The position numbers were made by a program, and so were the translations under genes. The notes beneath the pieces are model-generated. The model made no database searches. It saw nothing but the letters and a program-made list of their open reading frames with translations, and was not told where the DNA came from. Below, piece by piece: positions 1-10,700 of a stretch of 64,000 nucleotides of DNA; position 1 is the stretch's first letter; each line of letters opens with the position of its first letter. The stretch is taken from positions 62,001 through 126,000 of the forward strand of contig NZ_CP092587.1 of assembly GCF_023920225.1 (NCBI RefSeq), in the 5' to 3' direction. The DNA comes from Vibrio gazogenes (lineage in GTDB: Bacteria; Pseudomonadota; Gammaproteobacteria; Enterobacterales; Vibrionaceae).

Positions 1-1590
<1,590 letters not shown>

Positions 1591-1670
1591 TACAACACCG
1601 AAGGGGTTTTAGGGCTCAGTAAGAGACTTGATTGTGTAGAGAGAATCAGCTTTTCGAATTGAAAGAATTT

Positions 1671-1788
1671 GCTTGGCGACGATAGCGTTTTGGACCCACC
1701 TGACTCCATGCCGAACTCAGTCGTGAAACGAAACAGCGCCGATGGTAGTGTGGGGTCTCCCCATGTGAGAGTAGGACATCGCCAGGCT
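1671..1788 (+). rRNA. rrf: 5S ribosomal RNA
   Basis: A gene of about 118 nt lies 80 nt after 23S. It begins GCTTGGCGACGATAGCG and ends CATCGCCAGGC, so the two ends pair as the 5S terminal stem. The internal CCATGCCGAACTCAG block is the classic 5S loop sequence. It completes the rRNA operon order 23S-5S. Ends are accurate to a few bases. Confidence 0.96.
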
Positions 1789-1900
1789 TTAATTTATCGT
1801 TTGTCTACGGAAGCTTGATGCTTTTGATAGCTGCGATGCTCATGTGCACTTGCACACTGCGCGTCTCACTTCAAAATCCTCAGCGCACAGCGACAAACGT

Positions 1901-1938
1901 CTAAATAAAGCAGTTTTTGATAGTAAGACTTTATTTAG
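1901..1938. repeat. 10 bp inverted repeat in the 5S-tRNA spacer
   Basis: CTAAATAAAG at 1901-1910 is exactly complementary to CTTTATTTAG at 1929-1938, so the transcript could form an AU-rich stem with an 18 nt loop. It lies between 5S and tRNA-Ser. It could be a processing site or a weak terminator for the rRNA operon; the sequence does not decide between these. Confidence 0.4.
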
Positions 1939-1950
1939 GTAACAATTTGT

Positions 1951-2041
1951 GGAGAGATGGCTGAGTGGTTGAAAGCACCGGTCTTGAAAACCGGCGTACG
2001 TTAATAGCGTACCTAGGGTTCAAATCCCTATCTCTCCGCCA
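1951..2041 (+). tRNA. tRNA-Ser (anticodon UGA)
   Basis: This 91 nt gene has a long variable arm, as expected for class II serine tRNA. The acceptor ends GGAGAGA and TCTCTCC pair, the anticodon loop reads CTTGAAA with anticodon TGA, the T-loop is TTCAAAT, and CCA is encoded at the 3' end. It is followed within a few bases by a rho-independent terminator. Confidence 0.97.
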
Positions 2042-2046
2042 CTTTT

Positions 2047-2079
2047 GAAAAGCTGTTGTTCATCAACAGCTTTTTTTTT
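2047..2079 (+). terminator. rho-independent terminator after tRNA-Ser
   Basis: AAAGCTGTTG and CAACAGCTTT form a stem around a short ATC-containing loop and are followed by a run of eight or more T. It ends the tRNA-Ser (possibly rRNA operon) transcript. Confidence 0.9.
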
Positions 2080-2495
2080 ATGTCAAAAAATCACCTATCT
2101 ATATCTGCTAAACTTGCCCTACTTTTCCAGTCAAAATTGAAAACTCGATATATTCACCCATCTATTCAACTATTCTGCATATCAGAATATTCAAAACACC
2201 ATCAGTCGTTCTTCGTTATATATTCATCCTTATAAAAATGAGATTGATCTGGCGCTGTTGTTGCTTGCGGAAAGAGTAACCGTGACATAGTGTGATCAAT
2301 CGAGTATGTTATTTGACGCCATTACACATACTTTCTTTGTTGTCTATTTATGTCGAAGAAAATCTGCATCAATATTGTTCTATATTCTATTTTTCTACTC
2401 ATTGCTGGCTGTTCTTCAGCACCAGACAGTGTGCCATTAAAGGGGAAGTGGACAGATCCCCGCACTCGCCCATGGTATAATACCAATCGCACTAA

Positions 2496-3029
2496 TTAAT
2501 TGGTCAACATGGTCCAATCTCTAAAGCAGAGTGAAATGACCCTGCTTTTGTCTGCACAAAAACGATTCCAAGCACTACACAGCTTGTCGACAATATCGTC
2601 ATAACATTCAAAACACCTATTGGCTATTTCGTTCTGACGTAACCAACTCCATACCTGCTCTATTGGATTCAGTTCCGGTGAATAGGACGGTATATGAATG
2701 ATAGTCACGTTCTTGAATGAATCGGCAAGATAACTTTGATGCCAACTGGCTTGATCCATGATGACGACAGCATGTTTGTCCGTGGGTGTTGATTGAGAAA
2801 TGAGCCTGAGTTGCTCTTTCATTGCTTCCATGTTGCTCATCGGCACAACAATAGCTTCAGTTTCTCCGGTATTAACGCACACCGCTCCAAAGAGGTACGC
2901 ATACTCAAATTGCTGTTGTTGTACCGCTCTGGGGCGAGTCCCTTTTTCTGCCCATATTCGGGTGGTTGTGTTGCGCTGGCCAAATCTGGCTTCATCTTGA
3001 AACCAGATTTGAACATCTTTTAAAGCCAC
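2496..3029 (-). CDS. IS630-family transposase, catalytic DDE part (orfB)
   Basis: A 177-residue frame carrying the catalytic core. The first Asp is in WFQDEARFGQ, the second in VVIMDQASWH, and the Glu in SPELNPIEQVWSWLR, so the DDE triad looks complete. The first Met is internal to the domain. The same frame extends upstream without a stop to the A7 run of the HTH part (KKFQIETILKIPGHVALKD), which implies that the natural product is a fusion of about 345 residues. The stop codon lies almost at the inverted repeat. Confidence 0.85.
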   Translation of the reverse strand: MALKDVQIWFQDEARFGQRNTTTRIWAEKGTRPRAVQQQQFEYAYLFGAVCVNTGETEAIVVPMSNMEAMKEQLRLISQSTPTDKHAVVIMDQASWHQSYLADSFKNVTIIHIPSYSPELNPIEQVWSWLRQNEIANRCFECYDDIVDKLCSAWNRFCADKSRVISLCFRDWTMLTN

Positions 3030-3042
3030 ATGTCCTGGGATC

Positions 3043-3546
3043 TTAAGGATCGTTTCGATTTGGAATTTTTTTAAAAGCTTCTTGCGCTTCTACAGATTGC
3101 TTTGGGTGCTTTGAACGCGTTGTTATCCAAACTAAATCAAGCTTTCTCAATATTTTATAGATACCTGATAAGCTGTACGATAGGCCAAATTCCTCATGTA
3201 TGAATTCAATAATATCTGTTCCCTGTAGTCTTCCACCTTCAGGCTTAATCGCATTGGAAGTTATGTACAGCTTTAACTGAGATAGCTGGTCTTCAGTCAG
3301 TCGTGGAGGACGGCCTGTATGCTGCTTTTCTACTAAGCCTTCAACACCGTTCTTCAAATAAGTCACCACCCAGTTATTGACACTGGTACGACTGACTTTT
3401 AAATATTTGGCGATCTGAGTGCGGCTTTTTCCATCCACGAAATGAGATATAGCAAGAAGTCTCGTACGCATCCTAGCATCAGATGTTTCACGAATAAGTT
3501 TTGGGAAGTCAGAGGTCATCATATCAGCTCCTATTGAAGTTGACAT
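3043..3546 (-). CDS. IS630-family transposase, N-terminal DNA-binding part (orfA)
   Basis: A 167-residue protein with a helix-turn-helix of the type found at the N-terminus of IS630 transposases: residues 25-60 contain RLLAISHFVDGKSRTQIAKYLKVSRTSV, shown here only as the motif region, followed by a second winged-helix part (TGRPPRLTEDQ, then IKPEGGRL). It ends soon after an A7 run (3066-3072 on the + strand). One base fewer in that run would fuse it in frame to the DDE part downstream. So the intact enzyme needs slippage, or the copy is dead. Confidence 0.85.
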   Translation of the reverse strand: MSTSIGADMMTSDFPKLIRETSDARMRTRLLAISHFVDGKSRTQIAKYLKVSRTSVNNWVVTYLKNGVEGLVEKQHTGRPPRLTEDQLSQLKLYITSNAIKPEGGRLQGTDIIEFIHEEFGLSYSLSGIYKILRKLDLVWITTRSKHPKQSVEAQEAFKKIPNRNDP

Positions 3547-3898
3547 TAGATCATAAAATTAGTGCGATTGGTATAAGGCTGCAATGGCTGCGAATGGTAA
3601 AGCCGTTATGACCCATGCTTATAGCGAAAGTTTGATCATGTTAGCCAGTTCGATTGATCAGATAAAAGGTGCTTCAATCCAGATTGCGACAGCACTGAGG
3701 AACAGTCTTGTGTTTGTGAGGATATTAGACTCAAGACGCAGCAGATTAATGGCACTGCGAATCAGCTGACCGAAGACGCTCAAGATCCGATTGATAGTGC
3801 AGAATCATTTCGGGCGGTCTCAGAGAAAATGTTCGATTTGGTTGGTAAATTTAAAGTGTGATCAATCCATTTGAATGATCTTGAAACGATATATGCCA

Positions 3899-3930
3899 AT
3901 GCCTGAGCTGTTGTACTCAGGCATTTTTTG
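3899..3930 (+). terminator. rho-independent terminator of the chemotaxis receptor remnant
   Basis: AATGCCTGAG...CTCAGGCATT stem with a GTTGTA-type loop followed by six T. It lies 38 nt after the stop of the decayed receptor gene and is still intact. Confidence 0.85.
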
Positions 3931-3940
3931 TATAGAGAAA

Positions 3941-3961
3941 ACCCCCAGCTAGGCTGGGGGT
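3941..3961. repeat. Left-end hairpin of the IS200-type element
   Basis: Palindrome with arms ACCCCCAGC and GCTGGGGGT around a short TAG centre. In IS200/IS605 elements such hairpins are the TnpA recognition sites. Confidence 0.75.
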
Positions 3962-4071
3962 TCCGTAAAGCTTACAGCTATAAGTCAGTTATATAACCCC
4001 TTTCAATTTGATAAAAACGTCTTGTGGTCTGGCAACTACAAGAGTTAATTAAGAATTGAAAGGGGGTCCCA

Positions 4072-4533
4072 ATGGGGGACGAAAAGAGCTTAGCGCACAC
4101 GCGCTGGAACTGTAAATACCACATAGTCTTTGCACCGAAATATAGAAGGCAAGTGTTCTACGGAGAAAAACGTAGAGCAATAGGTGAAATATTGAGGAAA
4201 CTATGTGAATGGAAAAATGTGAACATTCTTGAAGCGGAATGTTGCGCGGATCATATCCACATGCTTTTAGAAATACCGCCCAAAATGAGTGTTTCAGGGT
4301 TTATGGGGTATTTGAAAGGTAAAAGTAGCCTAATGCTTTATGAACGATTCGGGGATTTGAAGTTTAAATATAGAAATCGAGAATTTTGGTGCCGAGGTTA
4401 TTATGTAGATACGGTAGGTAAGAATACGAGCAAGATACAAAATTACATCAAGCACCAACTAGAGCAGGATAAAATGGGAGAGCAATTGTCGATTCCGTAT
4501 TCAGGTAGCCCGTTTACGGGCCGCAGGGACTAG
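4072..4533 (+). CDS. tnpA: IS200-type TnpA transposase (Y1 HUH)
   Basis: A 153-residue protein of typical IS200 TnpA size. It has the N-terminal WNCKYHIVFAPKYRR signature, the HUH metal-binding motif HIHML at about residues 64-68, and the catalytic tyrosine region FWCRGYYVDTVGKN near residue 112-125. It cuts and joins single-stranded DNA at element ends. It starts at ATG within AAAGGGGGTCCCAATG. The frame is full length, so the element may be active. No tnpB or accessory gene is present. Confidence 0.93.
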   Translation: MGDEKSLAHTRWNCKYHIVFAPKYRRQVFYGEKRRAIGEILRKLCEWKNVNILEAECCADHIHMLLEIPPKMSVSGFMGYLKGKSSLMLYERFGDLKFKYRNREFWCRGYYVDTVGKNTSKIQNYIKHQLEQDKMGEQLSIPYSGSPFTGRRD

Positions 4534-4610
4534 TCATATGCAAATGTCAGATCACTACGCGCCTGCTAGGGCGCTGCCAGTAGGAGAGCCTTATAGGCGC
4601 ATATGAAAAA

Positions 4611-4629
4611 CCACCGGCTATGCCGGTGG
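4611..4629. repeat. Right-end hairpin of the IS200-type element
   Basis: CCACCGGC and GCCGGTGG pair around a TAT-like centre. It is the counterpart of the left-end hairpin and probably the right-end recognition site for TnpA. Confidence 0.75.
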
Positions 4630-4691
4630 ATACTTTTTTTATGAAATCAACAATGCTCTCAAGCTTTGTGTTAAAGATGGTGTTGACGGCA

Positions 4692-5588
4692 TTAAGTTAC
4701 AATACTTCTTTTCGCGGTGACTACTTGCCATAAGGCTTTTACCAGTGGTTGTTCTAACTGGGACTGACGGCAACAGACACCCAGTTGAAACGGTTGTATG
4801 AGTTGACTCTCCGGTAAGCGTTGCACTTTTTCTCGGGCCGGACTGTTATTGATGACGACATCCGGTGCAATGCCTATCCCGTATCCGAGCGCAACCATAC
4901 TCACAATTGCTTCATGTCCGGCACTCTGAGCATAGATGTTCGGCTTAATTTTCATTTCCGTAAACCAAGTATTGGCTCTTTCTCTTGCCGTCCCTGATTC
5001 AGGGATGATAAATGGAATCATTGACCAATCAATCGGGTCGGCACAAAGAGCCTGCTCGAAGCTGCTGACACCGACAGGGGCAATGACTGACAGCGGTATC
5101 TCACTGATCGATTCAAATACAATGCGGTTAGGCAGTTGCTCCGGCAACGCCGAGATGGCGAGATCAGCTTCATTGTTCAGAACTTTGTCGATTGCCTGAG
5201 CGGGGTCGCCTGTTAATAGCTTAAATTCAATAAACGGGTGTTGAGAGCGAAAATCAGCGAGTAATTCGGGAAGGTGGCTATAGCTGGCAGTTACCGAACA
5301 AAACAGACGAATTTCACCTTTCAGGGTTTGGTTGCTTTCATGCAGCTGTGCTTGAAACTGCTGCCACTCACTGATAATTTTCATGGCAACCGGCAGGAGT
5401 TGAAGGCCGGTTGGCGTGACTTCTACCCGGCGATTGTCCCGAATAAAGAGGTGTTGCCCGATTTCATCCTCGAACTTTTGAATCTGGCGACTCAACGCGG
5501 ATGGACTGATGTGCATTGCCGCTGCGGTTTTACTGAAATTTTTACTGTCACAGAGATGGACAAAAAGTTCTAATATTCTGATATTCAT
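4692..5588 (-). CDS. ilvY: IlvY, LysR-type activator of ilvC
   Basis: A 298-residue LysR-family regulator. The N-terminal helix-turn-helix (residues 1-60) includes NFSKTAAAMHISPSALSRQI; the rest is the effector-binding fold. It is transcribed divergently from ilvC with about 140 bp between the start codons, the arrangement known for IlvY in enteric bacteria and vibrios. There IlvY senses acetolactate or acetohydroxybutyrate and activates ilvC. The length equals the family norm (about 297). Assignment rests on sequence style plus context. Confidence 0.93.
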   Translation of the reverse strand: MNIRILELFVHLCDSKNFSKTAAAMHISPSALSRQIQKFEDEIGQHLFIRDNRRVEVTPTGLQLLPVAMKIISEWQQFQAQLHESNQTLKGEIRLFCSVTASYSHLPELLADFRSQHPFIEFKLLTGDPAQAIDKVLNNEADLAISALPEQLPNRIVFESISEIPLSVIAPVGVSSFEQALCADPIDWSMIPFIIPESGTARERANTWFTEMKIKPNIYAQSAGHEAIVSMVALGYGIGIAPDVVINNSPAREKVQRLPESQLIQPFQLGVCCRQSQLEQPLVKALWQVVTAKRSIVT

Positions 5589-5604
5589 ATCGTTGTCTAA
5601 TGTG

Positions 5605-5619
5605 TTGCATTTCTTGCAA
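5605..5619. promoter_or_regulatory. Probable IlvY operator in the ilvY-ilvC intergenic region
   Basis: TTGCATTTCTTGCAA is a near-palindrome with LysR-type dyad symmetry (TTGCAT/TTGCAA arms), located in the 138 bp between the two start codons. IlvY operators in enteric bacteria contain similar TTGCAA half-sites. A second, weaker half-site (TTGTTGTGAATA) follows about 10 bp on. Function is inferred from position and symmetry. Confidence 0.5.
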
Positions 5620-5726
5620 TACTTTGTTGTGAATATATCACTTTCAGCAACAGAATGTCTGATTTAATATGTTGGATATTCGGTGTTTGCTACCGACATA
5701 ATGAATCAATAACGAAGGAGCCCTAC

Positions 5727-7211
5727 ATGGCTAACTATTTCAATACACTGAACTTACGTCAGCAACTGGATCAACTTGGCCGTTGCCGTTTTATGGACCG
5801 TGAAGAATTTGCCACTGAAGCAGATTACCTCAAAGGTAAGAAAGTTGTGATCGTTGGTTGTGGTGCACAAGGTTTAAACCAAGGCCTGAACATGCGTGAT
5901 TCTGGTCTGGATGTTGCGTATGCACTGCGTCAGGCGGCTATCGATGAGCAACGTCAGTCCTATAAGAATGCAAAAGACAATGGTTTTGAAGTAGGTAGCT
6001 ATGAACAACTGATTCCTCAAGCTGATCTGGTGGTTAACCTGACGCCTGATAAACAGCATACCAATGTTGTTGAAACCATCATGCCTCTGATGAAAGAAGG
6101 CGCAGCACTGGGCTATTCACATGGCTTCAACATCGTTGAAGAAGGGATGCAAGTCCGTAAAGATTTGACGGTTGTGATGGTTGCACCGAAGTGTCCGGGA
6201 ACTGAAGTTCGTGAAGAGTATAAGCGTGGTTTCGGTGTTCCGACACTCATTGCTGTTCACCCGGAAAATGATCCACAAGGAGATGGTCTGGAAATCGCGA
6301 AAGCGTGGGCTGCTGCCACCGGCGGACACCGTGCGGGTTGTCTGGAGTCTTCGTTTGTTGCCGAAGTTAAATCAGATTTGATGGGTGAGCAAACGATTCT
6401 GTGCGGTATGTTGCAGGCTGGCTCTATCGTATGCTACGAAAAAATGATTGCTGAAGGTATCGATGCCGGTTATGCAGGAAAACTGCTGCAATATGGTTGG
6501 GAAACGATCACTGAAGCACTGAAGTTCGGTGGTATTACACATATGATGGATCGTCTGTCGAATCCAGCGAAAATTAAAGCATTCGAACTGTCTGAAGAAT
6601 TGAAAGACTTGTTGCGTCCTCTGTATAACAAACACATGGATGATATCATTGTCGGCGAATTTTCTAGCACAATGATGGCTGACTGGGCAAATGATGACGC
6701 AAATCTGTTGAACTGGCGTAAAGAAACGGGTGAAACGGCATTTGAGAACTACCCTGAATCCGATGTGAAAATCACTGAACAAGAGTATTTCGACCACGGT
6801 ATCCTGATGATCGCGATGGTTCGTGCCGGTGTTGAATTGGCATTTGAAGCAATGACGGCTTCCGGAATCATTGATGAGTCAGCTTATTACGAATCTCTGC
6901 ATGAGCTACCACTGATTGCCAATACTATCGCTCGTAAACGTTTGTATGAAATGAATGTTGTTATCTCTGATACAGCTGAATACGGAAACTACCTATTTGC
7001 CAATGTTGCGACACCGCTACTGCGTGAAAAATTCATGCCTTCAGTGAGCACGGATGTGATTGGTAAAGGTTTAGGCGAAACATCTAATCAGGTTGATAAT
7101 GCTTATCTGATCGATGTGAACAGCGTGATTCGCAATCATCCGGTTGAGTACATTGGTGAAGAATTGCGTGGCTATATGAAAGACATGAAGCGTATTGCTG
7201 TTGGTGGTTAA
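5727..7211 (+). CDS. ilvC: Ketol-acid reductoisomerase (class II, long form)
   Basis: A 494-residue enzyme of valine/isoleucine synthesis that converts acetolactate or acetohydroxybutyrate to the dihydroxy acid with NADPH and Mg2+. The Rossmann region has [20 protein letters not shown] (about residues 36-55); the length matches the E. coli-type long form with a duplicated C-terminal knotted domain. The start is ATG at 5727, preceded by AAGGAG at 5715-5720; this gives the conserved [15 protein letters not shown]-terminus. An upstream in-frame ATG at 5655 would add 24 residues with no family counterpart. A terminator follows. IlvY is divergent. Confidence 0.97.
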   Translation: MANYFNTLNLRQQLDQLGRCRFMDREEFATEADYLKGKKVVIVGCGAQGLNQGLNMRDSGLDVAYALRQAAIDEQRQSYKNAKDNGFEVGSYEQLIPQADLVVNLTPDKQHTNVVETIMPLMKEGAALGYSHGFNIVEEGMQVRKDLTVVMVAPKCPGTEVREEYKRGFGVPTLIAVHPENDPQGDGLEIAKAWAAATGGHRAGCLESSFVAEVKSDLMGEQTILCGMLQAGSIVCYEKMIAEGIDAGYAGKLLQYGWETITEALKFGGITHMMDRLSNPAKIKAFELSEELKDLLRPLYNKHMDDIIVGEFSSTMMADWANDDANLLNWRKETGETAFENYPESDVKITEQEYFDHGILMIAMVRAGVELAFEAMTASGIIDESAYYESLHELPLIANTIARKRLYEMNVVISDTAEYGNYLFANVATPLLREKFMPSVSTDVIGKGLGETSNQVDNAYLIDVNSVIRNHPVEYIGEELRGYMKDMKRIAVGG

Positions 7212-7274
7212 GTTGAGTGATACAGTCGTCACCCTTGGGATGGCGATGATTCTCGCTACACTGATGAGATAATA

Positions 7275-7313
7275 AAAAGGCCTGAATTGAATGATTCAGG
7301 CCTTTTGCTTTTG
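7275..7313 (+). terminator. rho-independent terminator of ilvC
   Basis: AAAAGGCCTGAAT and ATTCAGGCCTTTT form a long perfect stem with a short loop (TGAATG), followed by GCTTTT. The A-rich left arm means it may also act on the opposite strand. Confidence 0.9.
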
Positions 7314-7376
7314 AATACCAGACGGTGTGTCATGACAACTTGCAGGACATGACAAGTTGTTCTCCGTGCATAGAGG

Positions 7377-7634
7377 TTACTGATCTTGTTTGGATAACTT
7401 ATCTTCCAACTCAGTAACTTTTGCTTCCAGTTGAGTCAGTTTTTCACGGGTACGAAGTAATACTTGTGTCTGAACATCAAATTCTTCACGACTAACAACA
7501 TCCAGCTTATTCAATTGTCCCTGAATAACCTGACGAACTTTTTGTTCAACATCAGCGCCAAGGTCTTTGACCGGTTGAGGCATGGCATCATGAATCTGTT
7601 TTGCGACTTGCTCTAGTTTTTTGGGATCAAACAT
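7377..7634 (-). CDS. ubiK: UbiK, ubiquinone biosynthesis accessory factor (BMFP/YqiC family)
   Basis: An 85-residue protein. The N-terminal amphipathic part begins [19 protein letters not shown]; the C-terminus (about residues 50-82) is a coiled coil rich in L/E/K heptads ([19 protein letters not shown]). This is the membrane-fusogenic BMFP family, which trimerises and helps UbiJ in aerobic ubiquinone synthesis. The length is normal. It is a single gene between ilvC and the RND pump; in Vibrio this gene sits in the same place. Confidence 0.92.
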   Translation of the reverse strand: MFDPKKLEQVAKQIHDAMPQPVKDLGADVEQKVRQVIQGQLNKLDVVSREEFDVQTQVLLRTREKLTQLEAKVTELEDKLSKQDQ

Positions 7635-7703
7635 ATAGGGTAAAACTCCTCTTCTACTGCTGTTATTCTATGTAATTCAGGTAAGAAAGTCGTTATCAAA
7701 GTG

Positions 7704-7732
7704 GACAAAAAAGGCCACAACGTGTGGCCTTT
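7704..7732 (-). terminator. rho-independent terminator of the RND efflux operon
   Basis: AGGCCACA and TGTGGCCT pair around ACG (7712-7730). On the minus strand the stem is followed by a T run (the A run at 7707-7712). It lies 36 nt past the stop of the pump gene. Confidence 0.85.
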
Positions 7733-7768
7733 TACTTATCTGGATATTAAACACACCCGGCGAAGTAC

Positions 7769-10700
7769 CTATGAAGCCGTATGGTTTGGTGTTTCATCGG
7801 TTGATTGCTTTTCTTCATCGTCTTCTACAAAAACCGGCAGTGGTTTGTGTTTCTCTGCCAAGTAACTATAGATGACCGGGAGAACAAACAGTGTAAACAA
7901 TGTTCCGATTGCAAGCCCGGCAACAATCACAATACCGATACTGAAACGTTGTTTGGCACCGGCACCGGTGGCAGACATTAACGGAATCAGGCCGGCAATC
8001 ATTGCGGCTGTTGTCATCAGGATTGGACGCAGACGAATCTTAGCGGCCTCCATAACAGCTTCAATCCGATCTTTATTGAATTTCAACTGTACCTCTTTGG
8101 CAACCTCACAAATCAAGATGCCGTGCTTGGTTATCAAGCCAATCAAGGTAATCAATCCGACCTGAGAATAGATATTGAGAGACGTGAAACCAAAGAACCC
8201 GCCCCATGCCAGGGCGACTAAAGCCCCACAGATTGCAAGTGGTACAGAGACCATGATGACGATGGGATCTCTGACAGATTCAAACTGAATCGCCAGAACC
8301 AAGAAGATGATTGCCAAAGCGAGAGCAAAGGTTGTATAGAGTGCGCTCCCTTCGGTAATGAACTGACGAGATTCCCCCATGTAGTCACGGGTGTATCCGA
8401 CCGGTAGTGTCTTATCAACTTCATGATTCAACCATTCGAGAGCACTTCCCATCGTGACTCCGGGGGTTGGTACTGCACTGATCGTTGCCGAGTTCAACTG
8501 GTTAAAGTGAGGCAATGCCCGAGGTTCCGAAACCACATCAATCTTAATCAGACTACGTAAGGGAATGGCATCGCCATTGGCAGCCAGTACATAGTAATTA
8601 TTCATCGATTCTGGATTGAGTCGGTACTTACGCTCGACTTGCGGAATCACTTCATACGAGCGTCCATAGAGATCAACGCGATTGACATACCCGTCAGCCA
8701 TCAGCGCTGCTAGGGTCATACCAATATCCTGCATCGTCACCCCATAAGCACCCGCTTTGTCTTTATCAATGCTGATCTTCATCGTTGCAGAATCGAAGTT
8801 CAGATCCAGTGTTGAGTAGACAAACAAGGGACTATGTTGAACTTTGTCCAGAATGTCTGAAGCCAAAGTAAACAGGTTTTCAAAGCTATTGGGGGTTTTC
8901 AACACTAACTGAATCGGTAGACCTGAACCTGCACCCGGGAGTTCTGGCATCTCGAAGGCTGAAACGGACATACTCGGTACTTCTTTCAGCAGCCCTTGGA
9001 GTCGTTTCTGTATCTCAGCCTGACTTGCTTCACGTTGACTCCAAGGCACCATGACGGAGAAACCCAGCGACTGGTTTGATGTGGGTACACCAGTGAATTC
9101 CAAATTCAAGTCAACTTCGGGTTGAGCCATCAGAATGTCATTGACGTGTTCCATGGTTTTTTGCATGTAATCGAGGTTGGCATTGGACTGACCATTGGCA
9201 ATAAACATCACCACCCCTTTATCTTCAGCCGGGGCCAGTTCGGTCGGAATAAATTTAAAGAGAACCGGGAGGCTGGCAAGGATGATTAATGCAAAAGCAA
9301 TCACAACGGTACGGTGCAGCATGACCGCGGACAGCATTTTCTCGTAGCGGTTGGTGACACGATCCAATATTGAGTGAACCTTACTTTCAAATCCGCTAGG
9401 GGAACTATGTGCGACAAGCATTTTTGAACACATCATCGGTGAGAGTGTCAGGGCGATAATCCCTGAAACGATCACTGAGCCTGCCAGAGATAATGCGAAC
9501 TCTTTAAATAGTGAGCCTGTAATCCCTTGGGTCAGAGCGATTGGTGCGTATACCGCTGCCAGCGTCAGTGTCATGGCAATGACCGGCAGTGCAATTTCTC
9601 GGGTTCCGATAATTGCAGCCCTGAACGGTGTTTCACCCAACTTGATGTGACGGTCAACGTTTTCAAGAACAACGATCGCATCATCAACCACCAAACCGAT
9701 GGCAAGCACCATGGCAAGCAGAGTCATTAAGTTCCAGGAAAACCCGAAAGCTTGCATCACCAGAGAAACCCCGATCAGAGACAGTGGAATCGTGATAATC
9801 GGAATCATGACCGCGCGGAAAGAACCAAGGAACAGAGTAATCACTACCAACACGATTAAAACGGCTTCTCCGATGGTTTTGATCACCTCGTCAATCGACT
9901 CGTTGATTGCTTCTGTCGAGTCATAGAGCATCGTCATCTTGATATTGCTCGGCATATTCTTGTCGATGCGCGGCATGATAGCTCTGACATCTCGAGCAAT
10001 ATCGATCGGGTTAGCACTGGGAGCAGCATTGATAGCGGCAACGATGGCTTCTTTTCCGTTGGCGGTTGCCCGATAGGTATCATGACTCTTTGCCAGCGAG
10101 ACTTTAGCAATGTCTCCCAGACGAATGATTTGCCCCTCATCCGACTTGATGACCAACCGTTCTAACTCTGTTGGCGTGGAAACCTGTGTATCCGCATCCC
10201 CATTATAGAGAACAAACTCTCCTGTCGACTGCCCGGTCGCCGATTGGTAGTTATTGGCGCTCAGCACACTCATGACTTGTGAAGCAGACAGTTTCAGTGC
10301 GGCCATCTTATTCGGGTCTAACCAAATACGCAGGCCATATTTGATCCCGCCATAGAGATCAACTTTCGACACACCACTGACCGAGAATAACTGTGGATTG
10401 ACCACGCGCTCGAGATAGTCGTTGATTTGGCTGGAATTAAGTTCATCACTGGAAAAGCCAATATAGACTACCGCAGTCGTTGAGCCGGTTGACATCGTTA
10501 CACTCGGGTCTTCCGCTTCTTTTGGCAACTGTGAGCGTACCGAATTGGTTTTTGCCAGGATATCAGCCAATGCCGCATTCGGGTCGGTATTGAGCTTCAT
10601 TTTGACCGTAATTGTTGAACCACCCATTGAGGATGAAGAGGTCATGTAGTCGATATTATCGGCTTGAGCAATCGCTTGCTCTAAGGGTTGGGTGATGAAT

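Larger units (their letters stand above)
2481..3573 (-). mobile_element. IS630-family insertion sequence, about 1.09 kb
   Basis: The ends are exact 17 bp inverted repeats: TACCAATCGCACTAATT at 2481-2497 and its complement at 3557-3573. The flanks share TAA (2478-2480 and 3574-3576). This can be read as a TAA duplication, or as the TA duplication usual for IS630 if the element is taken to start at 2478. Either reading restores the same host sequence. The element holds a transposase in two frames on the minus strand (HTH part 3043-3546, DDE part 2496-3029). It sits inside a chemotaxis receptor remnant. Confidence 0.88.
2350..3861 (+). pseudogene. Decayed methyl-accepting chemotaxis protein gene, split by an insertion sequence
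   Basis: Two remnants read on the + strand. The left piece (2350-2480) starts at ATG, has a hydrophobic N-terminus ending LLIAGC, then WTDPRTRPWY. The right piece (3574-3861) continues KAAMAANGKAVMTHAY. Joined after removing one TAA copy they restore DPRTRPWYKAA, which is typical of a dCache sensor domain. After about 20 more residues the text becomes the C-terminal tip of a chemotaxis receptor (SIDQIKGASIQIATA, then after a one-base frameshift near 3700 EEQS...TQQINGTANQLT and ...FRAVSEKMFDLVGKFKV, stop at 3859-3861). The HAMP domain and most of the signalling coiled coil are missing, so there is a large internal deletion as well as the IS and the frameshift. It is non-functional. The family assignment is inferred from motifs only. 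Confidence 0.65.
3938..4638 (+). mobile_element. IS200-type insertion sequence (IS200/IS605 family)
   Basis: A single tnpA (4072-4533) lies between two imperfect palindromes: ACCCCCAGCTAGGCTGGGGG at 3941-3960 on the left and CCACCGGCTATGCCGGTGG at 4611-4629 on the right. Subterminal hairpins instead of inverted repeats, and no tnpB, are the layout of IS200. There is no target duplication, as expected for single-strand transposition. The exact ends are uncertain by several bases. It lies directly behind the terminator of the receptor remnant and before ilvY. Confidence 0.85.

Noticed and set aside
2292..2480. A 62-residue frame before the insertion sequence
   Set aside because: It overlaps the receptor remnant in another phase; only the frame from 2350 gives the DPRTRPWY motif.
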